A DNA stretch of 64,000 bases from Melastoma dodecandrum (taxonomy: Eukaryota; Streptophyta; Magnoliopsida; Myrtales; Melastomataceae). Positions 35,715 through 49,200 of the stretch are shown piece by piece. Made by a program: the position numbers and the translations under genes. The DNA lies in NCBI GenBank assembly GCA_029817715.1, contig JARUPY010000237.1, positions 1,240,001 through 1,304,000 on the forward strand, written 5' to 3'. The first letter of the stretch is position 1. Every line of letters starts with the position of its first letter. The notes beneath the pieces were generated by a model. It saw nothing but the letters and a program-made list of their open reading frames with translations, searched no databases and was not told the origin of the DNA.

Positions 35715-37554
35715 TGTTGGCCCAAAGATTATACTAAGAGGGGGGTGAATTAGTGTTAAGTCCAATTAAGGAATTCTTAAACGCTTTTTCACAACCCTCA
35801 CAGCGGAAGTAACTTACTGTAATTTACAGAGCCTTCAAGCTTCTATAATTACGGAACGTGTGAAATTGACTTCGAAATGAGTCGCAGAACACAGAGGATT
35901 TTATAGTGGTTCGGTGAAATCACCTACGTCCACTTTCGGTCACTTTTCACTAATAACTCGTATAGAGATTACAGTGTAGAAGGTAAAACCTTCTGTGGTG
36001 TAAGAAAACAATTTCTTTGACCACGGGACGGTAAGACTAGCTTTACCAATGCAAGAAACTCTCTTGCTGTGTTTAGGATGTGTCTAGGTCGAATCACAAG
36101 GAAATCAACCAGACTTGAGCAAGCACAGAACGTTGGCTGGAAGCTTCAGCCTTCTGTGACTATGTAGCGGGCTATTCCTTCTGTGGATCAGCGAACAGAT
36201 CTGATGACGCTTTCTCCAAGTGTTTGGATGCCTCTGATATGCTTCTCTTTTTGTCTTTTTGGTTTAATCTGCAAAACAAATAAAGATAACACGACTACAG
36301 TAGGTTTCAGTCCCTCACCACTTACGCCTGCTGCAACAACCTTCTCTTCGCCCTGTTGTAAGCCCACCCGGCTTTACTGACAGCACTCTTGGCCAAGTCC
36401 TTCGGTTTTGCAGCCAACGACGCCCACGGAGTGGCTTCACCAAAGCACACCTGCTGCAAACGCACAGATAACAAAATAACCAACTATAGAAGGTTGGAGG
36501 TCCCTTACCACTAAACCCCTACTACGGACTCCTTCTCTCCGACCAACTCTGTACGCCTACTCGCCACCAACGAACCCTTCCCCAGGCCCTGATGCACGCA
36601 GTCCGACGTCACGGACAAAGTTCCGGTCGAGTCCCTCAGATCCGTACGCAACGAAGTCACCGGAGCGGCTTCACCCACGCTCAACCCGCTGTAGTTACCT
36701 TCTGCGAGAACTCTCGCCTGGAGAACCCGTCCTGCACACTCACACAGACGTTAAACAACCAATAACGCTGCCAAATGTCAAGACTTACGCTCTGATGTCT
36801 ATGTTTTTCTGTTTTTAGGTTTTTTTCTTTTATATAGAGGTTTCGTCCTCCTATAAAGAAGGAAACTTATTTTGCCAAAAACGTAAAATGACCAGATTCA
36901 TCCCCAACGTGTAAAAATCATTTAGGGACAATATTTGATTGATTTCAGATTAATCGAATCATCTAATCACGATATCTCATCTTACAGAAGGTTAGAGCCT
37001 AAATCGATCAACAACCTTCTATAGTTGGAAAGAAAGAATATTTAATTTCCAACTTGAGAAATATGATGATGGGGTCGTGCAAATATCTGGTTGGAACCTC
37101 CAGATTTAATTTTGTCTTATTTTGACAATTAAATCCCCAGATATTGCATCACAGAAGGTTCGGCCAGTAACATCAACTTGACCTTCTATATAAGGAAATA
37201 ATCAACGATTTATTCCCAAAAATAATTGATTCGTTCCAGACAAGTAAAACATTGTATCTGGACGAAATATTAATCCAAATAATATTCTTAAGAATATTCT
37301 CTTTTTGAATTAATAATTTAATTAAGATAATCAATAATTAATTAACAAATAATTTATTATTGAAATATCTATTTATGGAAATATTATCTAATCACGTCTC
37401 TTGATCTGAAATGATCCTTGGAGGGTGAAGAAAATATTTTCGTGATATTTTTCCTCTCTTACGAAGCGTATCTTCGTTACAGGAGGTTTCAGCTTCTGTA
37501 AAGTCATAGCAGGTCAAACCTGCTGTTTGACTCATCATCAAAATCTTGTCAACA
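35715..37554 (-). repeat. 5' LTR of the SIRE-type element
   Basis: 1840-bp LTR matching 26149-27989. It contains the putative promoter of the element, transcribed toward lower coordinates; a tatataaa-type box is visible on the plus-strand complement near 36830-36840. The right end ...cttgtcaaca is followed by ggcat. Confidence 0.95.
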
Positions 37555-37559
37555 GGCAT

Positions 37560-40261
37560 CGACAGTTCCATTATATTTACCTTTAATATAAACCACTTCA
37601 TAACTAAGTTCCAACAACTTTGACAAAACACTTGCATTGAAAAGTGGTAGTAGTTTTTTGCTCGATGAGATATTTCGAACTGAAATGGCCTGTCTTGGTT
37701 ACGAAGTATCTTGCCGGTCAAATATGGGTCCAGTTCTCTACTGCACATACCACATATAGTAATTCTTTCTCATAAGTAGAAGTGAGTTGTGTTTTCCGCG
37801 AAAATGCTTTTCTAATATTAGGCAATAGGATGACCATTTTGAGTCAAAGCAAGTCTCATCCCTATGGTTGAAGTATCGGTCTCAATAACGAATTGTGCTT
37901 AAAAGTTAGGGAGAGCTAAAATTGGAGCTATAATCATGGCATCATTTAATTTTTAAAAAGTTATTGTAGCCATTACATCTCATTGGAATGCATTTTTCTT
38001 CAACAAGCTTGTCAGTGATTTACTTATGATTCCATAGCCTTTTATAAACCTTTTGTGAGCCAGTCAAAAAAAAAAAAAAATCTCTCAACTCATTAACATT
38101 CTTCAATTCAGATTGATCATTACCTTGATCTTGCTGGGGTCTGTCTTTACTTCCTTATCAGATACTCCACTTCTTTAACTCTAATAACACATTTTGACAT
38201 TTTAGCAAATAAAGTGTGTTTTGTCAATATATCCAAAACTTTCTTAGTATGGCAAATGTGCTCCTTCAAGCTTCCATTGTAGATCAAAATATCTTCAAAG
38301 AAAATGAAAACAAACTTCCTCAAATTTTGTTGCTTGAACGCAGTATTCATAAGATGTTGAAATGTAGAAGGATCATTATTAAAGCCAAATGACATAACTA
38401 ATAATTCATAATGTCCCTCATGAGTCTGAAATGTCGTTTTCGAAATGTTAGTTAAATTCGTTCTAATTTACCAATATCTCGACCTCAAATTAGTATTTGA
38501 ACACGGCACCACTCCATGAAATTTATCCAATAATGCTTTCACAATATGAATTGGAAACTTATATTTCATTATGTGTTTATTCAGCTCTCTTTAATCAGTG
38601 CATAATCTCTAAGTCCCATCCTTTTTATTCACCATTAAAATCGGAGAAGAGAAGTGATTTTGGCTAGGTCTGATCACACCCGCTTCTAACATTTCCTTCA
38701 CCATGTTCTCAATTGCTTCCTTCTGAACAACATGATACCTATAAGGTCGAACTTTAATAGGAGAAGTTCCTTCTTTTGAATGTAATTGGCGATCATGTGA
38801 CTTGTGAGGAGGTAGTGCAGTTGATTCTCTAGAAACATCATCAAATTCTTATAAAAGTTGTTGCATCTCTAGCATTATAAGATCCTTCTCTTTAGCCATC
38901 ATATCTGATGAACTTTTGAGTGATGACAAAAAGCTGCATATAAGATGAATGTTGTCCTTATGAACAATTTCATAAAAATATTTGTCATTATCCCAATTCA
39001 ACTCTTCAGTTTCTGCTCCTCGTACACATGTCACTTCCCTTTGTAATGTAATTCCATCCTTAATTGTTTGAAGTCCCACAAAAAATGTCCAAGTGAAGAA
39101 AGTCATTGTACTCCTAAGAGCATATCACAACTCCCGAATCATACAACATATTGTCTATGATAAAATTCTCACCTTGCAGTTGCCACTAAATCCCTTACAC
39201 ACAGATTTGTTGTGTATGGTTTCGTTGTTTGCCACAGATACCGCAAATGCGCAACTTGATTTTATTTTGCATCCCAAATTTCTTTATTGTGCCTTCATCT
39301 AAAAAATTATGAGTGCTACCCGAGTCTATAAGGATGTTCAAATTGTTCCCCTTCACTTTCCTAATAGCCTTCATGGTCTGAAATGCAGTATTACCAGTCA
39401 TAGCATTAAGAGAAGCCAAAGGTGGCAACTCTTCATCTGTTCCTTCTATATGCCTTTCTTCATCATCCCTAGATGTATCTTTTTCCTCTTTTGTGATAAT
39501 CTCAATAATATGTAATTGTGCCTTACATTTATGACCAACAACAAACTTTTATGTGAAAAAGAAGCACATATTTTCACCCTTCTACCTACAATAAGCTCGG
39601 GAGTAATGTTTTCTGTTTTATGTTGCACACTACCCAATTATGCCACTTTAGAGGCAATGTTCAACTGAGGTGTAAAGGAGTGAATATTTTAATCCAGGCA
39701 TCTCTAACAATTGTTTTATTCTTTATGTGGATGTATGATAATGCGTTTTCCTGTATTATGGCCAGAGTGTAAACCTCAGTCAACTGTATTATGCAAATCA
39801 GGTTGCAATCCACTTAGAAACAATTTATTGCCTACTTCTTCGACATATTAGTTCGCACTAAGAAATCATCAAACTTCTATTCGTAGGCATCCACTCTACC
39901 TATGTTTGCTTGTTTCAAGTCCATTAATTCATATATAGGATCATCATAAGGTTGACCGCCAAATCTGCTAATATAGTAGATTTATATTCATCCCAGTCAG
40001 GCCAAACTTCATGTGGTTTCCCTTTCACAAATGATTGATGTAATATGAAAGCTTTTCCTTCTAAATGTATAGAAATCAAGCTTTGGTGTTGCATCCACTC
40101 AAAAATCTGATCAACCTTATACACCCATCCCCGTACCTCTTATCCTTTAGATCTTGGAAAATTGATCTTTGCAAATTAACAAAGGTTGGATTGAGATCAT
40201 AGCACCCATTAGCCTGTTCTCTCCTATCCCTGTAACATAATGACCGTAACCAAGAACCCAC
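37560..40261 (-). pseudogene. decayed Gypsy element (gag-PR-RT-RNase H)
   Basis: Minus-strand order of a Ty3/Gypsy body. Gag near 40261-39924: YGDGCIRLIRFLSGC, then SIHLEGKAFILHQSFVKGKP. Zinc-finger region uncertain. Retropepsin near 39428-39195: MTGNTAFQTMKAIRKVKGN, then ILIDSGSTHNFLDEGT (DSG). RT near 38395-38147: MSFGFNNDPSTFQHLMN, then FEDILIYNGSLKEH, where the usual YxDD is FEDI. RNase H near 37790-37700: STYEKELLYVV, then VENW. It has many stops. The SIRE-type element is inserted after RNase H, and the remainder is at 25540-26148. Confidence 0.82.
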
Positions 40262-41199
40262 CTAGCCCAATATTATTAATCACAATAATACAAGGAACAA
40301 CGGATACACTCGTGTATACAACCGACCCTCATTCTCTTCCTCTCTTTTTCCTCTCTTTCTCGCCCAAGTCCCCCTACTTCACTTATCTATGGGGCCAAGG
40401 GAAGCTATACCAAATTACAAGGACTCGGACACTTGGACATCATACAGCCACGAGGTACCTAAAGAGTCTCCGCAACCAGGGATTCCAAGGTTGTTTGCAC
40501 AAAGAACTTCAAGGGTCGTATGCGGTCATGTAAGGGGGCCTGCTTTCTCCTATGGCAGTCATCCGAAGTCTCACCTACAATCGTGTTAGGTTTCTTTTGT
40601 CAACTAGCAACCTTCAAGGAATCGTTGTTGCTTTATATGCCACGCCACCTATGCAACCTCTTTTGCATGCAAGTAGCTTCACCCACAAAGAATGCCCAAC
40701 AACTCAATTCCTCCTCAACTCGGTTGGTGTAGATGTTTTTAGTGCTCCCACACAGGGGAAGAGGCAATAAATCACTTCTCTATGTAGTAACTTGGTCTCT
40801 AAAGGCAACTCAGTGGTTGGAATTGGTCGAAGCTAGTAAGTTTTTGATAATCGGAGATGTCCAACATCGTGGTTTCTATTCAACAGACCAAGACCAATGC
40901 TCGATTTAGGGAGAAAATGTATATGTTCCCATACACACTCACTTCGATGAATTTCATGACGTCATTGATCTTATAGAAGGTTATATGCTTATAGTATTTC
41001 CTCGTTAAGACAACAGAGGCAAGCTTATTGTAGGAGCATAATGCGTTCAAGGATAGAGCACTAACTAGCTATGCAGATTCTAAAGATGAATGTTATTGAA
41101 GAACTCAAAATTCACAAATCTACAAGGGGTTAACTTTCTCTCCGTGATGTTCTGAGTAAGAATTATGCTAAAACCTTATCAAGGTATCCTACTAAAACA
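40262..41199. other. unassigned, probably Gypsy 5' LTR/leader
   Basis: Adjoins the gag start of the decayed Gypsy element, so part may be its 5' LTR and leader, but no matching LTR copy is present in the window. Short open frames (40240-40770) overlap in several phases and look random. Confidence 0.35.
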
Positions 41200-44100
41200 T
41201 AAGGGAATATCTCAGGAGTAAAAGTCAGAAGGGACACCTCTGCATTTCTTAGATGAGGACTGCCGCTTAGCAGATACCCTTCTCTTGCCTTTAGTTGAGC
41301 CCTTTGGGTTTAGAGGATTGGGATTGATCGACGACCATTTCTTTAGTCAACTGAGGGTTTGCCTTAACTCACTTGTTTCGGGCAGTGCTGTTATTTCCTG
41401 ATTCATGTACTGGTTAATGTACTTTGGTCAGTAATACTTTCTCATGAAAATAAATCTCAGAGCATACTTGTTGTGGTTGCTCGTCTAGAACAGCAAGAGT
41501 GTTCGATTGCGAGGACACTTGCTCCCCTAAGTCTGAGGAGACTAATCGGATGATTTCTCTCGAGGATCAACCTCCATTGGTGTGTTCACCTTACTCGAAG
41601 ACTTTTCTGGAAAGGAAACTTTTATACGTAACTCACAGTTGCAGTCCGAGCTTTCTCTGAGGAATACTCCAATCGAGAGGTTTGATAATCCGTCCTAGCA
41701 AAGGTTTGTCCTAGCAGCATTCTTAAGAAATCTCTTAATTGCCTTGTCCTTGTTTTCGGCAACTTAGAGACGCTTGACTTGTGATGCCATAAGCACATAG
41801 AAGAAAAGAAACGGGAGGTTAGAGTTTGGATATTTGAGAACAGTTGAGGTAGAGGAAAGAAAGAAAGGTGGAAAAATGATAACATATGTGTGGGAGCTTT
41901 TCTGAAAAGAAGAGGGAGAAAAAAATGTTGGAAGATATAATGAAAGTGGGTGATCCCACGTTTAACATAGAAAGAAAATATTTTCAAAGTTTGTTTCCAA
42001 AAATCAAATGGAAAAAACATATGTAAAAATTTTGAAGTTAAATATTTGAAAAATATTTACCACATACATGCATATGAAATGAAGATCAATAAGATCCTTT
42101 AGAAAGAATAGCAAATTTCAATATTCATTCGTAATTTTGAGAATTTCTCAAAGTTCATCGGCTTAATGAACATATCAAAGAATCGATCATCTGTCCTCAT
42201 ATACTCTACTAAAATGTGCCCATTATAGACATTATATAAAATGAAATTATGCCTAAATTCTATGTGCACCGAGTAAGTTGAACATGATTCTTAATTAGTT
42301 TTTTAGCATTGGGGTTATCACACCGAATTGAGATATTGTCAAACTTGAATCCATAGACTTCAAGCTGTTGATGGGACATATCTTTTTTAGTTATAGACAG
42401 AAAACTTGCTTCTTTGAGTATTGGGAGATTAAAAATTTCCTAATAATTGGCAAGTGTCATATGTACTCTTCCAGTCTATTTTTCAGTCCGTAAAATCTAT
42501 ATTTTGGGAGTTATTGATGATCACATTGATCGATTATTCGACAACTTAAGTTCTCTTGTTGAAAACTCAATATGCGTAACAAAAAATAGAATATCCAAAA
42601 AATATTCCTTTGCCCAACTTAGCATCAAACTTTTCAATGTTATCCTTCGGAGTTCTTAATATAAAACATGAAACATGATAAAAATACGAGATGTTACGCT
42701 TTCTTCCTTTATACAACTCATATGGTGTTTTGTTAAGTGTGTTTCGAGAGCGTGAACTTGATTAGACATATAACATGTAGTGTTAACTACCTCAGCCCAG
42801 AGGTTTTATGGTACCTTGCTTTTACACGTTATCATTCTCGCCATAAGAGTTATATCCATCGTCTGTACAATGTCTTTCTATTGTGGAGTCCGTGGTGTAG
42901 AGAAGTTGTGTTCTCCATTTATGTCATAGAAAGAAGTGAACTCATGGTTTTCAAATTCGATACCTTGTTCAATTCTTAAGCTTTTGAGAGAGGCTCCTTC
43001 TCGGACTATGTACTCTGGTAGGACTAAAGAGGTCTATGTGTATAAATTCTAATGGCATTGTGGTGGAAACTTGCTCTTAAAACAAAATCTGGTTTGTTTA
43101 CCTAGTGATGATGCTTCACATAAGCTGTTATGATCAAAGGAAAGCTTTGATAATCCTCTTACCAACTCATGTTTAGCAATTTTTGACATTAATTAGTAAT
43201 TGATATGTTGTCTCAACTTCCTAAGCCAAAGTGTGGTTTCATCATTATAAGAAACCTGTCATTTTTTCAATGGACTGAAGACTGCCCTGTGAAACAATGT
43301 GTATGTTCTTTGTTCGTTCAGCTATAAAGCAAATATTACCATCTAACGAGTCATAACATCCTTCCGCATTAAAGGCTAAATCATAACCTTTGTCATATGG
43401 TCGTGTGTTTTAATCTTGTAACAAGCAGAATCATATGTTTGCATTGAGTCCGAACTAATAATAGTTTCAATGCCTTTTATGTAGCCTTTACTATCATCAC
43501 CAAATGTTACAAAATCATTGTTCTGTAAAGTCAAGTACCATTCATTCTTCTAGCTTTAGCTTTGAACCATACATGCCATTAAAAGCAAGTTAAGTAACTA
43601 TTTGAGCCCATTTAAAGGTGGTTCCATGTGTTCGACTCGCTTTTCCGAAAAGTGCATTTAACATGCTTTGGGCTCTTTTGATCTGACATTGTCTCACCAT
43701 ATAACCAAGCATACCACAGAAATAACATGATTTCAGCCTCTCTGCCAAAATGGCATAGCCTTTAAACATTATCATGTGATGATTATGTGTAGATCCACAA
43801 CAGTGCACATATTTATGTTTATGTGTAGTTTTACAACTGTGCACAAGTATCTGTTTCTATACATTTTGGGGATTGAACACGGAGTGTTGTTTCTTTGCAG
43901 TGTAACACACTTTTCCTGAGCAGTTGTGATATTCGATTTCAGGTAGAAAGCCTTCATTGGCCTCTTTAAATGAAGAAATCACTTTGTCACAATCAAGTAA
44001 ATCGTCTCTAATCTTCAAAAGAGATTCTTTGATCAGTGAAGGTGCTTTTGTGCCTCCGGATCTGATTTTGGTAATGGTAAGAAACATTTTAAGCGTTTTC

Positions 44101-44250
44101 ATCATAGGACTTATAAGGATAAGAGGGAAGAGACATAAAAGGAGATTGACAGAGAAAAGAGAAATACATGCGATGACACATCTCCCGGTGGGCACATTCT
44201 TAGGTGCGTGGATATACGAGCCAGTATTTTTCATTTGCAGTTTTAATTAA
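41200..44250 (-). pseudogene. old SIRE-type Copia fragment
   Basis: Collinear by block with the intact element, on the minus strand. About 44234-43590 is late gag with a second zinc knuckle (CYFCGMLGYMVRQC). About 43540-42560 is protease and integrase remnants. About 42440-42120 is the RNase H end (SKHIE-like region). About 41790-41200 is the start of an env-position ORF, with a Met at about 41790. RT and the first half of RNase H are missing between about 42440 and 42560. No LTRs or target-site duplication were found. Confidence 0.7.
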
Positions 44251-44358
44251 TTTATTAGGAATTTTAGGTATTTATGTTTTCGCTTAGTTCCCTTTCATCT
44301 TGAGATCCTTCTACATTTTAAGGGCGAAAAATTTTATTATTTTGATTTCAGCTGCACC

Positions 44359-45530
44359 TTAAAACTTTGACTCCTTATTGCGCAAGTTGAGGTCACCCTT
44401 GCCAGCATTTCCCAGCTCGTGAAACTGTTCATTCAGTTGGTAGCTGGAGATCGTATATCCCTCTCCCCTTTGCACATGGATTACATCATCCCCAGTTTGA
44501 CGCCGGGGATGGCTCCTGCCCTCAGATGATCCATCCCTGAAGCTCATCTAAGGGGCGGGACAGATCATCTGTTGTGAACCTTTCTCTCTGTTCAGGAGCT
44601 GCAGCTTAGTGTCTCTACAGGAATCAGAGAGTCGCTTTATGTCCTCATGTCCTTATTGATCCAAAAAATCCCTCGCCGTCCATTCCATTCCTGTCTGGCT
44701 TTTTGATGTCAGCGCCACATTCCAAAAGGAACTCGACTACTTGCACATTACCTTCCAAGACAGCCACGTTGCCATTTCTTTCAGGACACATTATGTCATG
44801 GCCATGCTCGATGATTTCTCTGAGTAGAGCCAAAATGTTCGGCTAGGCTGCGAAGCACACGAATTGGCCTACATTCTTGTGACATAGCTTTGCACCTTTT
44901 TAAAAAGGAGCTTCACTATGGCCACATGACAGCAGACCGTTTCTTCCCAAACCGGCACACTCCCATCAGCATCTACAGATGATTATTGCATCATAACAAT
45001 GCACAAATACCTCTCTTGTTGGGATCGGCTCCACAATCCAACAACAGCATCAAGTGTAGTTTTCGCTCCCCCTTGTCGTGACAATATGCTAAATCTACCG
45101 AAGAAATGAGAAAGGAAATCAAAGACTAATCTCACACTCACATGCTCGAAGAATGATGAGGTCCTTTCTAGCACAAACCAGAGGGGTTTTTGTCTTGTCA
45201 ATCGATTCATTCGGATGTCGAGCCCCCAACTCAGTATCTGACTTAAGAGCACTTCATCTCCTCTTGGAGATGCGAAGCTTTGACTGAGGAGAAGAACCAT
45301 TCTGCTGTGATCCAATATCTTCTCCATCTCCATTAAGATGTCCTCCATGGTCGAACGATTGAGGTCCTTCAGATGTTGAAACGATGGATGAGAATGCTCA
45401 TGAAATCAATTACTGTTTGGATTATTATATGAAATACCATGAAGCATTTGATAGAATTGCCATACCTGGAGGAAATTGTTCATGATGATACTCCCACATG
45501 AACTATCAGGAATGTAGTATAGTTTCAACC
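44359..45530 (-). pseudogene. AKT1-type inward K+ channel, 3' fragment
   Basis: Minus-strand remnant of the cytoplasmic half of a plant Shaker-type K+ channel. Near 45490 an exon end reads IIMNNFLQ followed by a GT donor. Near 45350-45230 comes DLNRSTMEDILMEMEKIL, then LLSQSFASPRGDEVLLSQIL and GLD, the linker and first ankyrin repeat. Near 45060 is LLDCGADPN. Near 44833-44650 are LLREIIEHGHDIMCPERNGN and VQVVEFLLECGADI, later ankyrin repeats. Near 44540-44359 is a degraded KHA-like domain. Frameshifts and stops lie between the blocks, and the pore and voltage sensor are absent. It lies just downstream of the PGK/TrmB gene. Confidence 0.75.
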
Positions 45531-46231
45531 GTAGCAGATGACTCAACTGTTTTGTTCAGACCGTGAATAGCTGCGGATCCATAGCAAAGCGAACTGACCG
45601 CAGAGATTCCCCGTCTTAGCCTCCCCATCCTATGTATTTTTAAACCATATAAAGAAGCTGACGACATGGCACTGCAAAGACCAGGAAATATCTTACTGTT
45701 GCACTGACTGACGAGATTGTGTTAGTCTGTTGTTGAGTGGATATTTGGAATTCTCCTAATTTTTCCTAGGAATGATAAATGCATATGGTCTTTCTGCTGG
45801 AGGTTGCTTCAAACATGAAAATTTGGATACGCTTTGCAGTTGGATTAGATTGGACATAGATAAGAAGAGGTCCACCAGACATTAGTGTCATATGGATCAC
45901 AATATTAAGCAGAGTAAAAAAAAGGTGCATCCCATCACTGACCTCCGGACCCATCAGTAGCTGCAACATCGAACCGTATCTCAGTTGAGCTCTTTCTTCC
46001 AGGGATGAATGTAGTTGCACATGCACTGATGGCGGGTGGCGGGTCTGATCAAGATCAGTTACTCATTGCTGCATGTTCAGGCAATATTCCTTCTTGACAG
46101 CAGGAGATATGAGATCCTTCTAAGTTTCTTCATGTTTTCTGGGAATTCCCCTAGAGCAGAAAATCCTTGCCGTTCAGGCCTGCTTAAAAATCTTGAAGGC
46201 TTCTCAGGCATAAGATTGGTGGTAGGCTTGT
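45531..46231. other. intergenic, 3' of the PGK/TrmB gene
   Basis: Probably holds the 3' UTR and terminator region of the minus-strand gene that ends at 46232, plus possible further channel remnants (a weak cyclic-nucleotide-binding-like stretch near 45550-45620). Nothing is certain. Confidence 0.4.
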
Positions 46232-49200
46232 TCAGCTTTTTCTGAGCATCAATCGGTACATTGGGGCCCCTCGGTCAAGAACCTGCCGCTCCCAGTCGGA
46301 TCTTATCCCAAAAGGGTTCCCATCCAACCAACCCTGAGAATTATTTGCATCCGAGCGACTTACAAGCTCAAGCTTACCCTTTCCATATTTTAGGAAAAGC
46401 TCTTTCATCCTCAGGGCGACAATTTCAACATCAGATTGAAGAAACACCTGCAGGTGAAGTATACTCTATGATTACATAGCCCCCAACAATGACACGAGAT
46501 ATGGAGTAGCATAACCAACTTCTCGCATGTTGTTTGAAATGGCTTTCCATTCTACCTTGTCAATATGTAGATGATCATGTCAAAACTTTCTGCCGACCTC
46601 ATGGACCCCATTGAACCAATTACCAAACTCAAAACTCTCAAGAAATTTCACTTCCTATCCACAACTAGGTAGACGAGAAGTGATGTAAAACCAATTCTTA
46701 CCTTCCCATTACAAGCAAGAAGATCGGCAATTGCTTCCACTAATGATCTTCGAAGCATTCTCCATCTATGGTCTGGGCCATTGAAGTCAGGATTCGGACA
46801 CTATATTATTTAACACATAACTATGTCAATAAAAAAATTCATGGAAAAAAATTGGTATAATTGGTGATTGTCAGCAGATCTAACCAGAAAATGAAATGAA
46901 AATTCTCACTATGGAGAGAGATTGAGGAATCAACCTGAATGGAAATCAGGACCACCTCTCCTGGGTAAGTCGATACTATGGAACGAAATGTAGATGTTGC
47001 ATTAGTGGCAATGAAGTACCTGAAGTTGTTCACAAAGTGAAACAATAGCTATCTGTGCATGCAAAACAAAAACATTCGCCAACAGATGATAATTTGATAC
47101 TCTATGGAATGCTGAATTTACAATGGACTGTGATGAGAGTCAATGCCAAAATATTATCAATTTATTATTTACCATCCTGGACGGATATAAAAACTTAAGA
47201 GGAAATCCAGTCATAAACTTTCCAAGCACATCAGCACATACCCATTTTTCATGTTGTGCTGATGAACATGATGTAAGCAACGTTTTACAAGCTGAAATGA
47301 GGAAATCAAAGGAATTATCAGAATACAATTAGACTTCAAAAGTCAAACATTAAAGAAGAAAGCAATACCTTTTCATTGATCTCTAAACCAAGAAAATTCA
47401 ACTCTCCTTGTCTTTTAGCCATTTCCAGGAGAAACAGGCCATTACCTGTAACAATTAGGCGAGGAAGAAAATCATTTCCTTAAATTAGACAGCATTATGC
47501 TTTCAAGAAACATAAAAATAAATGTAAACATCAGCATATGATCTACGACACACCACAGTTTTCCTTACTGTAATAGCATAAGCAGAAGCAATATGCTTGC
47601 TAGATAAATACAATGACACAAAATATTTGTCCCAAGAAAGGCCCCCGAACAGCAAGGCAGGCACAATTTATGTGGTTCTTTTTGATAGATTGATGAGAAA
47701 TGAAAAATTCATTGTCAGCAACTTTTCCGTTGCTTACCACTGCCAATATCAATTGCCAAAGGCTGAGATGGTTTCTGGTAGACCAAATTCCAGTCAATCT
47801 TAAAAGGATATGCCTGCCAAGAAAAAACAGAATAACCTCAAACAAATACATATAAATCCTCATAAGAGGTACCTTGAATGGCTTTACGGCTAAATTTAGA
47901 AAAACAAGGAGCGAGAATAACAACAGGAATAATGACAAGATACTTGCTCTGTCTAATGCCATGACCCCAGGAAGCTTTCTTCCTTTCAGGAACTGCCAGA
48001 AAATAGACGCATCCTCCACCACAGAGTAAGAAGCAGAATAATTTGACCTGCTCTTCATAGCTTTGTTTGTTGCACTGCCAACAACAGTTACATCACGGCC
48101 AATTTCACATAAATTAACAAGAACTTTAGCCAATTCAGTACTTCCATAACTTGACGGACTCGGGAACTTGAATCTCACTGGCCCAATCCAAACCACTTTC
48201 TACAAACAGCAAAGAAAAAGAAGAGAGATCTGTTAAATTAAAAAGCGTTGACTTTAAAATACTCTAATGTGCATCAAAAGAAGCATTGATTTGAGCAACA
48301 GACTATAAGTACATCAGAGAGCGCAACTTGCCTTTGCAGGAAGACATTTCAGGCAAAGCTAATTACGTAATAAGAACAGCAATCAGACTACTAGTGCTCT
48401 GACAATCTACCTACGAGGCAAAAGCTTTCAGCCAAGTCTGTAATCAGATACTTTTACCTTGCAACTATTGAGCAGAAAGGTTATCTCTTCAAGTGACCTG
48501 GGTCCGAGATCAACAGGTGACAAACCTAGAATACTATTGAGATTAGAAAACAACACCAGAAATGAAGCTTTTATTGTTCTGGAAAGCAACATTTTCAACA
48601 AACAATCACTGTAAGCAAGCCAATTCGCCATCTCTCTCTCTCTCTCTCTCTCACTCTCTCTCTCACACACACACACACATCAGCGTGCCCTTCATAAGGT
48701 TATAATAGAAGAGAAAGAGGAATGGTGAGGATAAGTTTGCTTTCCCCACTAGAACTTCAAGATAGGACCACAGACCACTTTAAAATAAAAACTTCACAGA
48801 TAATTCACCTTCTGAAAGACTTTCAGCTGGATATGCTCTCAACTCCTCTGGCTGATCATGATTTATGCACCAGAAATCTTTTGGACACAAAATTGGGATT
48901 TTCCGATGTTGTGCTATCTGGACCAATTTTGAGGCTTCTTCAAAAGCACCTCTTTCTAGAAAGCTCATAGGGACTGGAAGCTTCAAGGCATGCATAATTT
49001 GTAATGCCATCATCCCAACAAAGACCAGCCCATCACAAACAGAAGTGAAGTGGTGCAAGGCGGAAGCTTTGTCTGAAAGATTGGCACCTCCAATCTGAAT
49101 CAACAAAAGATGGAGCTCATTGAGGTACATAGAGAAAACATGACAAGAAGAGGGAAACGGAGATGGGGGGGGGGGGCACCTCCCTCCTCAATGAATGGTT

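Larger units (their letters stand above)
26149..37554 (-). mobile_element. nearly intact SIRE-type Copia element, 11.4 kb
   Basis: Complete minus-strand insertion with target-site duplication ggcat (26144-26148 and 37555-37559). The LTRs are 1841 bp (26149-27989) and 1840 bp (35715-37554); by eye they differ at about 30 positions (about 98% identical), so the insertion is young. It has a perfect 12-base initiator-Met PBS (35701-35712) and a polypurine tract (27990-28006 read on minus). The order gag, pol, then a third ORF in env position is that of the SIRE/Maximus group. Visible lesions are one TAG and one 1-nt frameshift in gag and one TAA in the third ORF. It sits inside an older Gypsy element. 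Confidence 0.96.

Noticed and set aside
40240..40770. Four overlapping plus-strand open frames of 66-97 codons
   Set aside because: They overlap in several phases, have low complexity and show no motif; they look like chance frames in the Gypsy leader/LTR region.
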